The position numbers were made by a program, and so were the translations under genes. A stretch of 64,000 nucleotides of DNA, taken from assembly GCF_014637405.1 (NCBI RefSeq), contig NZ_BMEY01000019.1, forward strand, positions 19,100-83,099, in the 5' to 3' direction. The notes beneath the pieces were generated by a model, which saw only the letters and a program-made list of their open reading frames with translations, ran no database searches and was not told where the DNA came from. The stretch comes from Ornithinibacillus halotolerans (GTDB lineage: Bacteria > Bacillota > Bacilli > Bacillales > Amphibacillaceae). Of this stretch, positions 1 through 10,832 are shown in pieces (position 1 is the stretch's first letter; each line of letters opens with the position of its first letter).

Positions 1-492
1 ATCCACAACATCTGCAAATTGTTCTTGTGTACCTTCCTCTTCCTCAACTTCTTCCAATTGATTATTAATCCCATGTATTTCAATGGCAGAGCGTAAGTAC
101 AATTGATTAGATTTTCGTAATTCATAATCAAATTCTGAAATTAGAACTGTAACATCATCTAAATCTTCTACTCGATAGGAAGGTACAGTAATTTCAACAG
201 GAAAGCGATGCATAAATTCTGCATGATTATATTGTGTATCTGTTACCCGTTCCATAAATCTCTTGGAATCATATCCTTCTAGGTAAGAATCTTCCTCACT
301 ACCTGAATCTTGGGCCTTCTGATAAGAACCTTGTAATTCTATTACCCCTCTAATGGAGATATAATCATTAAATTCCTGAATGGAGATTTCTGGCTCCAGT
401 GAAATACCCATAATTTCTTCTACTTCCTTGCCTTTCTCAAAATACAATGACTCGTTTAATTCAAAGCGAAATACATTTTGCTCGTTTACCAA
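1..492 (-). CDS. spoVID: Spore coat assembly protein SpoVID, N-terminal part (runs off the window)
   Basis: SpoVID is a spore morphogenetic protein that helps coat proteins encase the forespore. 164 codons are visible and the C-terminus, where the LysM domain lies in this family, is outside the window. The start is a TTG with a GGGAGG ribosome site seven bases upstream; no ATG fits better. The N-terminus (MVNEQNVFRFELNESL, then EVEEIMGISLEPEISI and FNDYISIRG) matches the conserved beta-rich N-terminal domain of the family. It is followed by an acidic stretch near residue 150, as expected. It lies downstream of hemL, as in Bacillus, but behind a strong terminator, so it probably has its own sporulation promoter. 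Confidence 0.88.
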   Translation of the reverse strand, partial: MVNEQNVFRFELNESLYFEKGKEVEEIMGISLEPEISIQEFNDYISIRGVIELQGSYQKAQDSGSEEDSYLEGYDSKRFMERVTDTQYNHAEFMHRFPVEITVPSYRVEDLDDVTVLISEFDYELRKSNQLYLRSAIEIHGINNQLEEVEEEEGTQEQFADVVD

Positions 493-621
493 GTCGTTTC
501 CTCCCTTCAAAACATACATTCCCATATGCTCTTATCTCTTAATTATCTATATGAGCCAAGGTATTAGGATATGCTAAGGAATGAGAAAACTCTTGACTAA
601 AAACGTTTATTACTTTCACAA

Positions 622-701
622 AATGGAAAAAAGCCCGTACACAATCCAGCCTCCTATAGGTAAATGATTCCCACCTATAGAAGACACCAAGTGTACGGGC
701 T
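622..701 (-). terminator. Terminator of the hem operon
   Basis: An 11-base stem (AGCCCGTACAC, 632-642, pairing with 691-701) encloses a second hairpin (CTATAGG, 654-660, with 674-680). On the minus strand it is followed by a run of Ts. It separates hemL from spoVID. Confidence 0.85.
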
Positions 702-719
702 GCTATGTGTAAATAGCTT

Positions 720-2006
720 TTATTTAAGTTTTGAAAATGCCTTTCTGGCAGCTTGTATTGTTTTTTCAATATGTTCTTCCGTATGTGCAGTTGATAAGAA
801 TAGACCTTCAAATTGAGATGGTGGTAAAAAGATCCCCTCTTCAATCATTGTTCGATAATATTGATTAAAGTGTTCTAGATTAGAACTGGAAGCTGTAGCA
901 AAACTAACGACAGGTTCCTCTGCAAAAAATATGCCAACCATTGAACCAGCTCGATTAATTTGTAATGGAATATGATATTCATCTGCTGCTTTTCTATAAC
1001 CTTCAACAAGTAGATCTACTTTTTTATTCATTTCCACATATGAATCTTCCGTTAAAGCATTTAACGTTTCATAACCAGCTGTCATAGCTAATGGATTTCC
1101 AGATAATGTGCCGGCTTGATAAATCGGACCAGCTGGTGCAACTTGTTCCATGATTTCCCGTTTACCACCATAAGCACCGACAGGTAATCCACCACCAATA
1201 ACTTTTCCTAAACATGTAAGGTCTGGTGTCACATCAAAATGTCCTTGTGCACTATGATAACCTACTCTAAATCCTGTCATTACTTCATCAAAAATTAATA
1301 ATGAACCATGTTCCTCAGTAATTTCCCTAAGAAAACGTAAGAAATTATTAATTGGTGGAACAACACCCATATTTCCACAAACAGGTTCTGCAATAACAGC
1401 TGCAATATTATCTCCGAATTTTTCAAAGGCAGTACGAACACCTTCTTGGTCGTTATAAGCTACCGTAATCGTATTTTGTGCTATTGTTTTTGGAACTCCT
1501 GGACTATCTGGCAAGCCCAATGTCGCAACACCAGAACCAGCTTTAATTAATAAGGAATCACCATGTCCGTGGTAACTTCCTTCAAATTTCAAAATTAAAT
1601 CTCGCCCAGTATATCCTCTAGCCAGTCGTAAAGCACTCATAGTTGCTTCTGTTCCTGAGTTTACCATACGAACCATTTCAATCGATGGGACACGATCAAT
1701 GACTAATTGAGCTAATTTATTTTCCAATAATGTTGGTGCTCCAAAACTAGTTCCTCTCTCAATTACATCATGAAGTTGACCTACAACTCGTTCATCGGCA
1801 TGCCCAAGAATTAATGGTCCCCAACTTAACACATAATCAATATATTCGTTTCCATCGATATCTTTAATTGTTGCCCCTTTTCCACTTTCCATAAAAATCG
1901 GATCCATACCTACCGATTTAAATGCTCTGACTGGCGAGTTAACTCCACCAGGCATCAAATTAATTGCTTCTTTGTATGCATCAATTGATTGACTAAAACG
2001 ATCCAT
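720..2006 (-). CDS. hemL: Glutamate-1-semialdehyde 2,1-aminomutase
   Basis: A PLP enzyme that converts glutamate-1-semialdehyde to 5-aminolevulinate, the second step of the C5 haem pathway. It has 428 residues, the usual length. The start at 2006 ([12 protein letters not shown]) has a GAGGTGG site just upstream; the longer frame beginning at 2042 only adds residues overlapping the end of hemB. Fold-type I features are visible: SGTEATM near residue 118 (cofactor phosphate), FDEVMTGFR near 239, and the Schiff-base lysine in CLGKVIGGG (about Lys268). It is the last gene of hemAXCDBL, 20 bases after hemB. Confidence 0.97.
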   Translation of the reverse strand: MDRFSQSIDAYKEAINLMPGGVNSPVRAFKSVGMDPIFMESGKGATIKDIDGNEYIDYVLSWGPLILGHADERVVGQLHDVIERGTSFGAPTLLENKLAQLVIDRVPSIEMVRMVNSGTEATMSALRLARGYTGRDLILKFEGSYHGHGDSLLIKAGSGVATLGLPDSPGVPKTIAQNTITVAYNDQEGVRTAFEKFGDNIAAVIAEPVCGNMGVVPPINNFLRFLREITEEHGSLLIFDEVMTGFRVGYHSAQGHFDVTPDLTCLGKVIGGGLPVGAYGGKREIMEQVAPAGPIYQAGTLSGNPLAMTAGYETLNALTEDSYVEMNKKVDLLVEGYRKAADEYHIPLQINRAGSMVGIFFAEEPVVSFATASSSNLEHFNQYYRTMIEEGIFLPPSQFEGLFLSTAHTEEHIEKTIQAARKAFSKLK

Positions 2007-2026
2007 TATTTCCACCTCATTTATTT

Positions 2027-3007
2027 TTACTCTTGCAACCATTTTGCAACGTCTTTAGCAAAATAAGAGATAATTAAATCTGCACCTGCTCGTTTCATAG
2101 AAGTTAGTTTTTCTAGTACAAGTTCTTTTTCATTAATCCAACCATTCATTGCTGCAGCTTTTACCATGGAATATTCCCCGCTTACATTATAGGCAACGAT
2201 TGGAAGGTTAAAGTTGTTTCGAACATCACGTACAACATCTAAATAGGACATCGCTGGTTTGACAATTAGAAAATCAGCGCCTTCCTCCACATCTGATTCC
2301 GCTTCACGCAATGCTTCAAGCCGATTTGCTGGGTCCATTTGATATGTTTTACGATCCCCAAACTGTGGTGTACTGTCTGCTGCATCACGGAAAGGACCAT
2401 AGAATGCTGAAGCGTACTTAACTGCATAAGACATAATGGGAATATGTGTATATCCCGCTTCATCTAATCCGTCTCTAATCACTCTCACAAAGCCGTCCAT
2501 CATATTTGATGGAGCAATAATATCAGCACCTGCTTCAACCTGTGAAACCGCAGTCTTAGCTAATAATTTCAATGATTCATCATTATCAACATCTTGATTC
2601 TGAATTACCCCACAATGTCCATGGGAAGTATATTCACATAAACAGGTGTCAGCTACAATTAAGATATCTGGATAGTGTTCTTTTATTACTCTTGTTGCTT
2701 CTTGTACTATTCCGTGATTATGGTATGCTCCACTTCCGACGTCATCTTTACTATTCGGTACACCAAATAAGATAATCGATTTTATTCCAAGATTATGGAC
2801 TTCCTTTACTTCTTCTACTAATAAATCTAAAGAAACTTGATAGACATTTGGCATAGATGGAACTTCATTCTTTATATTTTCTCCTTCTACAACAAACATT
2901 GGATAAATAAAATCTTCAACTCTAAGATGATTCTCTCTAACCATGCTTCTCATAGACTGGGATGAACGTAAACGACGATGACGCTTAAAATTCGTGTTAA
3001 TTTGCAT
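2027..3007 (-). CDS. hemB: Porphobilinogen synthase (delta-aminolevulinic acid dehydratase)
   Basis: Condenses two 5-aminolevulinate molecules to porphobilinogen. It has 326 residues from the ATG at 3007, which has an AAAGGA site; the upstream ATG at 3049 lies in the end of hemD and is not preferred. The zinc-type cysteines are visible in [14 protein letters not shown] (about 122, 124, 132). The two active-site lysines are visible in [17 protein letters not shown] (about 197) and [12 protein letters not shown] (about 250). It lies between hemD and hemL in the operon. Confidence 0.97.
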   Translation of the reverse strand: MQINTNFKRHRRLRSSQSMRSMVRENHLRVEDFIYPMFVVEGENIKNEVPSMPNVYQVSLDLLVEEVKEVHNLGIKSIILFGVPNSKDDVGSGAYHNHGIVQEATRVIKEHYPDILIVADTCLCEYTSHGHCGVIQNQDVDNDESLKLLAKTAVSQVEAGADIIAPSNMMDGFVRVIRDGLDEAGYTHIPIMSYAVKYASAFYGPFRDAADSTPQFGDRKTYQMDPANRLEALREAESDVEEGADFLIVKPAMSYLDVVRDVRNNFNLPIVAYNVSGEYSMVKAAAMNGWINEKELVLEKLTSMKRAGADLIISYFAKDVAKWLQE

Positions 3008-3026
3008 TTTTATTAATCCTTTCTTT

Positions 3027-3773
3027 TCAATGATTGCACATGACCTCAATCATACTTTCCGTTGTATATTGAACAGGTGAGATCGTATTTTGAAAACCTA
3101 ACTCTCTTGCTCGAGCCTCTGTTGTATGGCCGATACAAACAATAGTCGTATCTTCTGGAATATCTTCACCTGAAAATTTCACAAAGGCCTCTACAGTGGA
3201 TGGACTAGTAAATGTAATAAAATCCAATTTGACAGATCTTAACACCTTTTGTAATAAAGGTGCCGATTGATCATTGTTTACTGTGTCATAAACGATACAA
3301 GATTGAAAGCGTACACTTGCTTCTAGTAATCCCTTTGCAATCACATCTCGTGAACGATTGCCTTGCACGAGAAGTACTTGGCCTACCTCTTCATACTGAT
3401 TTAGAAATTCTTTCACAAATGTTTCTCCGTCATATATTGATGGGAGAAAATCTGCTTTATAACCATATTTCTCGAGTTGAGCCTCTGTTTTATGTCCAAC
3501 TACTGCAATTTTTATAGGAGGAAGGCTAAGCTGATGATAATTAATGGATTCGAAAAAACAATTTACACCATTTATACTAGTAAAGAAAAGCCAATCAAAT
3601 TGTTCTAGTGCTCGTAACATTTTTATATCTTGATTGAAGGTTCTACATGATATCTTTAATAATGGGACCTCATATACATCCGCACCACTCGATTCAAGTT
3701 GTTTTGTGAATTTCTTGGCAAGGCTTTCCTCACGAGTCACTAAAACACTTTTCCCTAATAATGGAGGTTCCAT
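3027..3773 (-). CDS. hemD: Uroporphyrinogen-III synthase
   Basis: Cyclises hydroxymethylbilane with inversion of ring D to give uroporphyrinogen III. It has 248 residues. This family is poorly conserved in sequence, but recognisable pieces are present: [10 protein letters not shown] at the start, [17 protein letters not shown] near residue 80, [13 protein letters not shown] near 190, and a C-terminal [17 protein letters not shown]. Its ATG overlaps the hemC stop codon by one base (TAATG), which implies translational coupling. Position between hemC and hemB supports the call. Confidence 0.93.
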   Translation of the reverse strand: MEPPLLGKSVLVTREESLAKKFTKQLESSGADVYEVPLLKISCRTFNQDIKMLRALEQFDWLFFTSINGVNCFFESINYHQLSLPPIKIAVVGHKTEAQLEKYGYKADFLPSIYDGETFVKEFLNQYEEVGQVLLVQGNRSRDVIAKGLLEASVRFQSCIVYDTVNNDQSAPLLQKVLRSVKLDFITFTSPSTVEAFVKFSGEDIPEDTTIVCIGHTTEARARELGFQNTISPVQYTTESMIEVMCNH

Positions 3774-4702
3774 TATTTATCTAACTCCTCTTTAACTTGC
3801 TCAACAATTTCCTTAGCACCTTGACTTAATAATTTCTCCGCTGCTTCTTTTCCAACTTGGATTGGGTCTTCCCCTCTAACAACTTCTTTTAAAATTGTCT
3901 TTCCATCTGGTGTACCAACTAGTGCTTGTAATACAACCTCGTTTTCTTCTAGATAGGCATAACCACCAATTGGAATCTGACAGCCACCTTCTAATAAATT
4001 AAGATAAGTTCTTTCTGCAGTGATCGTTTTCGTTGTATACTCATCATTGATTTTTGCAAGCATCGAACGCAACTCGTTATCATCTTCACGACATTCAATA
4101 GCTAATGCTCCTTGACCTACAGCAGGTAGACAAATCTCAGGTTCTAAATACTCTGTTATAAGTTCTTCATTCAAGCCAACTCGTTTTAAGCCAGAAACTG
4201 CTAAAATAATTGCATCATAGTTCTCTTCGTTTAATTTGCGAATTCTCGTTTCTATATTTCCACGTATCCACTTAATTTCTAAATCTGGTCTAAAGGCCAA
4301 AATCTGTGCTGCTCTACGTAAACTACTCGTACCTACAACAGCACCTTGTTGTAAATCTTTTAGCTTAATGTCATTTTTAGAGATAAAAGCATCACGATGA
4401 TCCTCTCTAACAGGTATAGAAGAAATAACTAACCCTTCCGGAAGTACAGCTGGCATATCTTTCATGCTATGTACTGCAAAATCAATTTCTTTATCATATA
4501 GAGCTTTCTCTATTTCTTTAACAAATAATCCTTTTCCACCAACTTTAGAAAGTGTTACATCAAGAATTTTATCCCCTTTTGTAACAATTTCCTTTATCTC
4601 AAATTCATTATTAATACCCGCATTTTTCAGTTCATTAATAACCCACTTTGTTTGTGTTAATGCAAGATTACTCGTTCTTGAACCTACGATAATTTTTCTC
4701 AT
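3773..4702 (-). CDS. hemC: Hydroxymethylbilane synthase (porphobilinogen deaminase)
   Basis: Polymerises four porphobilinogen units to hydroxymethylbilane. It has 309 residues, a typical length. The start ATG follows AGGAGG. Family features: [12 protein letters not shown] at residue 7, the VHSMKD catalytic region near 78, TSSLRR near 125, and the cysteine that carries the dipyrromethane cofactor in [14 protein letters not shown] (about Cys241). It is coupled to hemD downstream. Confidence 0.97.
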   Translation of the reverse strand: MRKIIVGSRTSNLALTQTKWVINELKNAGINNEFEIKEIVTKGDKILDVTLSKVGGKGLFVKEIEKALYDKEIDFAVHSMKDMPAVLPEGLVISSIPVREDHRDAFISKNDIKLKDLQQGAVVGTSSLRRAAQILAFRPDLEIKWIRGNIETRIRKLNEENYDAIILAVSGLKRVGLNEELITEYLEPEICLPAVGQGALAIECREDDNELRSMLAKINDEYTTKTITAERTYLNLLEGGCQIPIGGYAYLEENEVVLQALVGTPDGKTILKEVVRGEDPIQVGKEAAEKLLSQGAKEIVEQVKEELDK

Positions 4703-4717
4703 CTATGCCCCTCCTAG

Positions 4718-5539
4718 TTAAATATGAAAATTTGAAAACCTACTAAATAAAAAGAAATTAATAATTAAAATAATAAACGCACATGTATTAAATAACGCTA
4801 ATGACCTTCCAGTGAATTTTCGAATAATCTTCAATAAGAAATAAAGGATATAGACCATTAATACAGTAATGGAACCTAATGTCTTAACATCTAACCAGTA
4901 AAACTCCACATCCTCCGTATAAGCCCAACCAAAACCTAAGATAATCCCAATTAATAAAAACGGAACACCGAGAGAAATCATCCGAAATGTAAATTGATGG
5001 AGTCGACTTAAATCACCTAGACGCCATATCCACTTCACTGCTTTTTTCTCTTTCAACAAATAGTACTGTACTAGATACATGATAGAGAATAAAAAAGAAA
5101 TCGTAAAAAATCCATAAGATACGATGGAAAAAGTAATATGTGCAATTAATATTTCATCTACAAGTTTTATCCAATTTTGGTCGATAATATGAGTCCGAGC
5201 TACTAAGGAAATATGCATTAACAAAATAAAAAAGCCAAATAAATTTATGAAGAACACAATAAAGTCCATCTTAAATAACTTGTTAGTTATTAAAGAAAAC
5301 GAAACGAGTACCCATGCATAAAAAAACAAACTATCGGTTAAAGTAGCTATTGGAAAACGGTTATCGATTAGTATAGTCGAAAATAAAAAAACGGTTTGAG
5401 CAATCCAAACCATACTAAGTAACCAGAAGGCTAATTTATTCGCCTTCCGGTTTTCTTGCACAAAATCAAGAAAATAAACAATGATGCTTAATGAATATAA
5501 AAATAAAATACCTTCATAAATCCAACGAACATCGACCAT
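4718..5539 (-). CDS. hemX: HemX membrane protein (cytochrome c assembly-like)
   Basis: An integral membrane protein of 273 residues with about eight hydrophobic segments, related to the CcmC/CcsA-type membrane fold. In B. subtilis HemX lowers the amount of glutamyl-tRNA reductase (HemA); the biochemical mechanism is not established. GWAYTEDVEFYWLDVK near residue 200 resembles the haem-handling loop of that superfamily, though the classical WWD motif is not obvious. Its place between hemA and hemC is the diagnostic one. Confidence 0.93.
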   Translation of the reverse strand: MVDVRWIYEGILFLYSLSIIVYFLDFVQENRKANKLAFWLLSMVWIAQTVFLFSTILIDNRFPIATLTDSLFFYAWVLVSFSLITNKLFKMDFIVFFINLFGFFILLMHISLVARTHIIDQNWIKLVDEILIAHITFSIVSYGFFTISFLFSIMYLVQYYLLKEKKAVKWIWRLGDLSRLHQFTFRMISLGVPFLLIGIILGFGWAYTEDVEFYWLDVKTLGSITVLMVYILYFLLKIIRKFTGRSLALFNTCAFIILIINFFLFSRFSNFHI

Positions 5540-5559
5540 ATGCCTAGTCCTTTACATCA

Positions 5560-6924
5560 TTAATTTGTAGCTAATTTATTAATGAATGAATCTTTATTTT
5601 CTATTGATTTTTGGAATACATCACTTTTCTGTGCTTGTTTTTCAAATTCTTCTTTTACTTGTTCTTCAATTCCAAATATATCTATAAATAATTGTAATGC
5701 CTCAGCAGCCTTTTCCGTTCCTGCTAATTCTTTCGCTTGTGTTATTGGTTCTTTTAATAATTGATTAATAATACTTTTAGTATGTTTACTAATTACTTTC
5801 TTCTCACGTGCTGTTAAATCTGGCATTTTTCGTTCGATACTTTTCATCGTCTCAGCTTGAATAGAAAGTGCTTTATTTCTTAGTGCAGAAATAACTGGAA
5901 CAACTCCTAGTGTTTTCATCCATTCTTTAAAAGTGACAATTTCATTTTCCATCATCATTTCAATTTGGGATGCTGCTTTTTTTCTTGCTTCTAAGTTCTC
6001 GTCCACAATATGTTGTAAATCATCAATATCATATAGGAAAACATTATCTAAATTACTTATCTTAGGATCCAAGTCTCTTGGAACCGCAATATCAATTAAA
6101 AATAATGGCTTATCTTTACGTTTTTTCATTATTGGTTCTAGCGTTTCCATCGTCATTACATAGGAGTCAGAGCCAGTTGAACTAATTAAAATATCAGTTT
6201 CTGCTAATACCTCGTTTAACTGATCTATTTGCTTTGCATTTGCATGAAACTTTTTGGCTAAGATGTTAGCTTTCTCTAATGTTCGATTTACAACGGTTAT
6301 CTGTGTATTTCCAGAACCTTGTAGATTCTTAGCAGCAAGTTCCCCCATCTTACCGGCACCAAGTATAACTACATGTTTATTATCTAAAGTTCCAAAGATT
6401 TTCTTGGCAAGTTCTACTGCAGCATAACTTACCGATACTGCATGTTCCCCAATTGCAGTATTACTTTGTGACCGTTTAGCAAATGTAATTGCTTGTTTGA
6501 ACAATTCATTAAATATCGTACCAGTAGCATGAATTTCCTGTGAAGTTAGAAATGCTTGTTTCACTTGGCCTAGTATTTGTGTTTCACCTAATACCATAGA
6601 ATCTAGACCAGATGTTACTTTAAATAAATGTTCTAGTGCACCGTCATCTTCAGTTATTCGTAAAAAGGCAGAAAACTCCTCTTTATCGATTTCAAACCAA
6701 TCTGCTAGAAATTGTTTGATATAATATCGACCAGTATGCAGCTGATCAACTACAGCATAAATCTCAGTACGGTTACATGTTGATATAATAACATTTTCAA
6801 GAATACTTTTACGTTCTTTTAATGCTTCCATTGCTTCCTGAAGAGAGTTTTCTGAGAAAGTTAGTTTTTCTCTAATTTCAACAGGTGCTGTTTTGTAATT
6901 TAAACCAACTTTTAATATATGCAA
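5560..6924 (-). CDS. hemA: Glutamyl-tRNA reductase
   Basis: NADPH-dependent reduction of glutamyl-tRNA to glutamate-1-semialdehyde, the committed step of haem synthesis in bacteria using the C5 route. It has 454 residues. The catalytic cysteine is in [12 protein letters not shown] (about Cys50). A Rossmann NADPH site [13 protein letters not shown] begins near 185 and a helical dimerisation domain follows. It is the first gene of the operon, behind a GGAGG site. Confidence 0.97.
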   Translation of the reverse strand: MHILKVGLNYKTAPVEIREKLTFSENSLQEAMEALKERKSILENVIISTCNRTEIYAVVDQLHTGRYYIKQFLADWFEIDKEEFSAFLRITEDDGALEHLFKVTSGLDSMVLGETQILGQVKQAFLTSQEIHATGTIFNELFKQAITFAKRSQSNTAIGEHAVSVSYAAVELAKKIFGTLDNKHVVILGAGKMGELAAKNLQGSGNTQITVVNRTLEKANILAKKFHANAKQIDQLNEVLAETDILISSTGSDSYVMTMETLEPIMKKRKDKPLFLIDIAVPRDLDPKISNLDNVFLYDIDDLQHIVDENLEARKKAASQIEMMMENEIVTFKEWMKTLGVVPVISALRNKALSIQAETMKSIERKMPDLTAREKKVISKHTKSIINQLLKEPITQAKELAGTEKAAEALQLFIDIFGIEEQVKEEFEKQAQKSDVFQKSIENKDSFINKLATN

Positions 6925-6979
6925 CGTTTCTCTCCTCCAAATTTATTGCTCACACGTCATTCATTTAAAATACGACCAT

Positions 6980-6988
6980 AGTATAACA
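6980..6988 (-). promoter_or_regulatory. Likely extended -10 promoter of the hem operon
   Basis: On the minus strand TGTTATACT reads as an extended -10 (TGnTATACT), about 55 bases before the hemA start. No good -35 lies 17 bases upstream, as is common for extended -10 promoters. Inferred from sequence only. Confidence 0.4.
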
Positions 6989-7156
6989 TAGGAAAAGCTA
7001 TAAATTATTAACTTTCTATGAACAGAATATGAAATAATTGTGATATTATAAAATGAGTGTTACAGATGTACTCTATCACATCAAAGCATATACAATCAAG
7101 AAGTCGGAATTCAATCTTTGTTCAATACCATTATGTCCTTATAGGAGGTGTTCTAT

Positions 7157-7636
7157 TTGAAAAATAAGAATAAGTTAACAGCCTACTTATTAATTGGTAT
7201 TGGGCTTTATTTTCTTTTAAGACAATTAAAATTACCAATTTTTACAGATTTTTATTCTTGGCCTACCATTTTAATAATTATTGGAGTTACATTATTGATT
7301 TATAGTTTTAAAGCAAAGGAATACAACCATTTACTTGGCGGAACTATATTATTCGGGATTGGTATACATTTTCATGGGATTAAATATTATAATTTTTGGA
7401 TCGATCATTGGGCAGTCTATCCACTTATTGTTGGAGTGGGATTCATAGTGCGCTATATTAAGACAAAACAAGGTTTACTTCCTGGACTTATATTAGTTGC
7501 CATAGCCTGTGTCTTTATCTTCTCTATAAATATGCCAGAATGGCTTAATTGGGTATATGATGTTTTTGATGTTATTCAATTATACTGGCCAATTCTTTTA
7601 ATTATTTTTGGTATATACTTATTAAAGAAAAAATAA
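7157..7636 (+). CDS. Small multi-pass membrane protein, LiaI/LiaF-type transmembrane region
   Basis: 159 residues starting at a TTG that sits eight bases after AGGAGG; an in-frame GTG at 7148 overlaps that site and is unlikely. Nearly the whole protein is hydrophobic, with about five membrane segments arranged as repeated units (LLIGIGLYFLL, LIIIGVTLLIY, ILFGIGIHF, LIVGVGFIV, LIIFGIYLL). This pattern resembles the transmembrane module found in LiaI/LiaF-like proteins. No catalytic motif is visible and the function is unknown. It is transcribed away from hemA and towards engB, sharing a bidirectional terminator with engB. Confidence 0.8.
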   Translation: MKNKNKLTAYLLIGIGLYFLLRQLKLPIFTDFYSWPTILIIIGVTLLIYSFKAKEYNHLLGGTILFGIGIHFHGIKYYNFWIDHWAVYPLIVGVGFIVRYIKTKQGLLPGLILVAIACVFIFSINMPEWLNWVYDVFDVIQLYWPILLIIFGIYLLKKK

Positions 7637-7667
7637 ATGGTTTTGGGTAGTCTCCCCAAAACCATTT
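7635..7667. terminator. Bidirectional terminator between convergent genes
   Basis: A perfect 13-base stem (AAATGGTTTTGGG, 7635-7647, with 7655-7667) with a short loop. It overlaps the stop codon of the plus-strand membrane protein and lies two bases from the end of engB. Confidence 0.85.
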
Positions 7668-7669
7668 CC

Positions 7670-8254
7670 TTAACCAATATATTTACTTAATATTCTCCAC
7701 GCTTCCTCTTTACCTTCACCTGTTTCCGATGAAAATGGTAAAACAACGTCGCCTTTTTCAATTTGCAATGTGTTGATTGTTCGCTTTAAATACTGAGCTC
7801 TTTTTCCTTTTGGAATTTTATCTAACTTAGTTGCTACTACAATTACCGGTAATTCATAATGTTTTAGAAAATCATACATCATAATATCGTCATTTGTAGG
7901 TGCGTGGCGTATATCGGTAATTAATAGAACGGCTTCCAAGTTTTCTCGATTGATGAAGTATTCCTCCATCATTTTACCCCATTTTTCACGTTCTGTTTTT
8001 GATACTTTTGCATAGCCATATCCTGGAACATCCACAAAGTAAAACGATTCATTGATTCGATAGAAATTAATAGTTTGTGTTTTACCAGGTTTAGATGAAG
8101 TTCTTGCAAGACTCTTTCTACTAATTAACTTATTAATAAAGGATGATTTTCCTACATTAGATCGACCAGCTAGCGCAATTTCAGGAAGTCGGTCATCAGG
8201 ATACTGTTTTTGACTAACGGCACTTATTACAATTTCTGCATTTGTTACTTTCAT
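7670..8254 (-). CDS. engB: Ribosome biogenesis GTPase EngB (YsxC)
   Basis: A TrmE-Era-EngA-EngB superfamily GTPase needed for late assembly of the 50S subunit. It has 194 residues. G1 is [10 protein letters not shown] (near residue 31), G2 is the threonine in [13 protein letters not shown]3 is VDVPGYG, G4 is ATKLDK, and G5 is the SSETGEG region. It lies one base downstream of lonA, as in Bacillus, so the two are surely cotranscribed. Confidence 0.96.
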   Translation of the reverse strand: MKVTNAEIVISAVSQKQYPDDRLPEIALAGRSNVGKSSFINKLISRKSLARTSSKPGKTQTINFYRINESFYFVDVPGYGYAKVSKTEREKWGKMMEEYFINRENLEAVLLITDIRHAPTNDDIMMYDFLKHYELPVIVVATKLDKIPKGKRAQYLKRTINTLQIEKGDVVLPFSSETGEGKEEAWRILSKYIG

Positions 8255-8255
8255 G

Positions 8256-10571
8256 TTATTCCTCCACTAGGGCATGTTTTAATACTTGATCAAGATGGTT
8301 AACTGGAATAAAGGTTAGATCGTTTCGAACACTCTCCGGTATATCATCTAAATCCTTTTTATTATCTTCTGGAAATAGAACAGTAGTAATACCAGCACGA
8401 TGAGCACTTAATGATTTTTCCTTTAATCCTCCAATTGGTAATACGCGCCCTCTTAATGTAATTTCTCCAGTCATAGCAACTTCTTTCTTTACAGCACGGT
8501 TAGAAAGTGCAGATACAAGTGCAGTTGCCATTGTAATTCCCGCAGATGGGCCGTCTTTAGGTGTTGCTCCTTCTGGAACATGTATATGAATGTCATACTT
8601 TTCGTAAAAATCTTCTTCAATTCCAAGTTCCTTAGCTCTTGAGCGAATATAACTAAATGCAGCTTGTGCAGACTCTCTCATCACCTCTCCCAGTTTACCT
8701 GTTAGAGTTAATTTACCTTTACCTGGATAATGAGATACTTCAATAGATAATGTGTCACCACCAGCTGACGTATATGCTAGACCGGTTGCAGCACCAATTT
8801 GGTCTTCTTTTTCCATTTGTCCATATCGAAATATTGGTTTACCTAATAATTCTTCTAAACTTTTTTCCGTAACAATAACTCGTTTCTTTTCTTCAGACAC
8901 TACTAATTTCGCAGCTTTACGGCATATTTTTGCAATCTGTCTTTCTAAAGTACGAACACCTGCTTCACGAGTGTATCTTCGAATCACTTTTAATAGCGCT
9001 TCATCCCGAATTTGCAAATTGCTCTTCTTTAAGCCATTCTCTTTAAGTTGCTTCGGAAAAAGATGTTCTTTAGCAATATGAAGTTTTTCAATTTCTGTGT
9101 AGCCTGATAAAGAAATAAGTTCCATTCGATCCAATAATGGACCAGGGATATTGTTAACAAAGTTTGCTGTTGCAATAAATAGAACATTCGATAAATCATA
9201 CGGTTCTTCAATAAAATGATCACTAAAACTATTATTTTGTTCTGGATCCAGTACCTCCAACATTGCAGAAGATGGATCACCACGGAAATCATTGGACATT
9301 TTATCAATCTCATCTAGTAAGAAGACCGGATTAATTGTTTTGGCTTTTTTCATACCTTGTATGATTCTTCCTGGCATCGCACCGATATACGTTCTTCTAT
9401 GCCCTCTAATTTCAGCTTCATCACGAACCCCTCCTAAGGAGATTCGTACAAAATTACGATTAACCGATCGCGCAATAGAACGAGCTAATGAGGTCTTACC
9501 TACACCAGGTGGTCCTACTAGACATAAAATAGGGCCTTTTAGTGAATTAGTTAATTTTTGTACAGCTAAGTATTCTAATATTCGTTCCTTTACCTTATCT
9601 AGACCATAATGATCTTTATCTAGTATTTCTTGAGCAAAAGTAATATCAATTGTATCCTGCGATTGATTTGTCCAAGGAAGTACTAATAACCATTCTAAGT
9701 AATTACGAATTACTGAACTCTCGGCTGAGGATTGTGGAACTTTCTCATATCGATCTAGTTCTTTTAATGCGACTTCCTTAATACGCTGAGGCATATCAGA
9801 TGATTCAATTTTCTTTCGCAAATCACTTACTTCACCAGATTTACCATCTTTATCTCCTAATTCTTTCTGTATTGCCTTCATCTGCTCACGGAGATAGTAT
9901 TCTTTTTGGGTTTTCTCCATCGAAGATTTAACACGCTGTCCAATTTTCTTTTCTAGATCTAAAACTTTTTTTTCATTTGAGATTAAGTTAATTAAATACT
10001 TTAATCTTTCTTCTCTATTGATAATTTCAAGTATCTCTTGTTTCTCTTTTAATTTGAGAGAAAGATGTGAAGTAATAATATCGGCAAGTCTGCCAGGCTC
10101 CTCAATATCAAGTACAGAAGTTAATGTTTCTTTCGTAATCTTTCTAGAGACTTTCACATACTGCTCAAATAATTTTATAATACTTCTCATGAGCGCTTCT
10201 TCCTCTATGTGATCTCCTTTTTCTTCTTCCAACTCTTGTACTTCCACCACAAATTCATTTTCGTCATCTATATATCGAATAATCTCACCACGATGTAATC
10301 CTTCTACAAGAACACGAAAAGTACCATTAGGAAGCTTTAGCATTTGTTTAATTTTTGCCAATGTACCAATACGATAGATTTCTTCTGCTTTTGGTTCATC
10401 AATGCTTACTTTCTTCTGAGCAGCAAGAAAGATAATTTGATCATCGACCATCGCTTTTTCTAAGGCTGCTACAGACTTGTCACGTCCAACATCTAAATGT
10501 AATACCATTGTCGGAAAGACTAATAAGCCACGTAATGGGAGGAGGGGAACTTGTACTGAATTCTTTATCAT
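8256..10571 (-). CDS. lonA: ATP-dependent Lon protease (LonA type)
   Basis: A soluble hexameric AAA+ protease that degrades misfolded and regulatory proteins. Its 771 residues comprise an N-terminal substrate domain, a coiled coil (about 180-250), an AAA+ module with Walker [10 protein letters not shown] (about 350) and Walker B VFLLDEID, and a C-terminal protease domain. The latter holds the catalytic serine in [11 protein letters not shown] (about 675) and the lysine in [14 protein letters not shown] (about 720). It lacks transmembrane segments, so it is LonA and not LonB. In B. subtilis lonB lies between lonA and clpX; here that slot is only intergenic sequence. Confidence 0.97.
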   Translation of the reverse strand: MIKNSVQVPLLPLRGLLVFPTMVLHLDVGRDKSVAALEKAMVDDQIIFLAAQKKVSIDEPKAEEIYRIGTLAKIKQMLKLPNGTFRVLVEGLHRGEIIRYIDDENEFVVEVQELEEEKGDHIEEEALMRSIIKLFEQYVKVSRKITKETLTSVLDIEEPGRLADIITSHLSLKLKEKQEILEIINREERLKYLINLISNEKKVLDLEKKIGQRVKSSMEKTQKEYYLREQMKAIQKELGDKDGKSGEVSDLRKKIESSDMPQRIKEVALKELDRYEKVPQSSAESSVIRNYLEWLLVLPWTNQSQDTIDITFAQEILDKDHYGLDKVKERILEYLAVQKLTNSLKGPILCLVGPPGVGKTSLARSIARSVNRNFVRISLGGVRDEAEIRGHRRTYIGAMPGRIIQGMKKAKTINPVFLLDEIDKMSNDFRGDPSSAMLEVLDPEQNNSFSDHFIEEPYDLSNVLFIATANFVNNIPGPLLDRMELISLSGYTEIEKLHIAKEHLFPKQLKENGLKKSNLQIRDEALLKVIRRYTREAGVRTLERQIAKICRKAAKLVVSEEKKRVIVTEKSLEELLGKPIFRYGQMEKEDQIGAATGLAYTSAGGDTLSIEVSHYPGKGKLTLTGKLGEVMRESAQAAFSYIRSRAKELGIEEDFYEKYDIHIHVPEGATPKDGPSAGITMATALVSALSNRAVKKEVAMTGEITLRGRVLPIGGLKEKSLSAHRAGITTVLFPEDNKKDLDDIPESVRNDLTFIPVNHLDQVLKHALVEE

Positions 10572-10667
10572 TATGTATGTACCTCCAATAATATAAATTT
10601 CATTCTAATAAGTATGTATACTAAACAAGTTTATAGAAGTGTGTTAGCTTTGTAAATTAATTATAAA

Positions 10668-10684
10668 GTTAACCTTAGTTTACC
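10668..10684 (-). promoter_or_regulatory. Possible CtsR-like operator upstream of lonA
   Basis: On the minus strand the sequence reads GGTAAAC-TAA-GGTTAAC, a direct heptad repeat with a three-base spacer. The CtsR consensus is GGTCAAA-NAN-GGTCAAA. Ten of fourteen heptad positions and the spacer A agree. The site is about 100 bases before the lon start. The match is imperfect and the call is tentative. Confidence 0.25.
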
Positions 10685-10731
10685 CTTATCATAATTAACT
10701 AATTCTATCTTTACTTACCGTTTAAGTTGAA

Positions 10732-10810
10732 ACAAAAAAGGACTGACTAGGGACTTTTTCTTTCCATAACAGATAAATATCTGGTAAGGAGCCAATAATC
10801 CTAGTCAGCC
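10732..10810 (-). terminator. Terminator after clpX
   Basis: A long stem (GGACTGACTAGG, 10740-10751, against CCTAGTCAGCC, 10800-10810), followed on the minus strand by a run of Ts. It separates clpX from lonA, so lonA needs its own promoter. Confidence 0.75.
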
Positions 10811-10832
10811 TTCTAAGTCATATTATGCTTAA

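Noticed and set aside
539..844. Overlapping minus-strand frame covering the hem terminator
   Set aside because: It spans a terminator and the end of hemL in another frame; no ribosome site or family resemblance.
6995..7060. Possible PerR boxes in the hemA upstream region, by analogy with B. subtilis
   Set aside because: The best candidates match the 7-1-7 consensus at about half the positions only.
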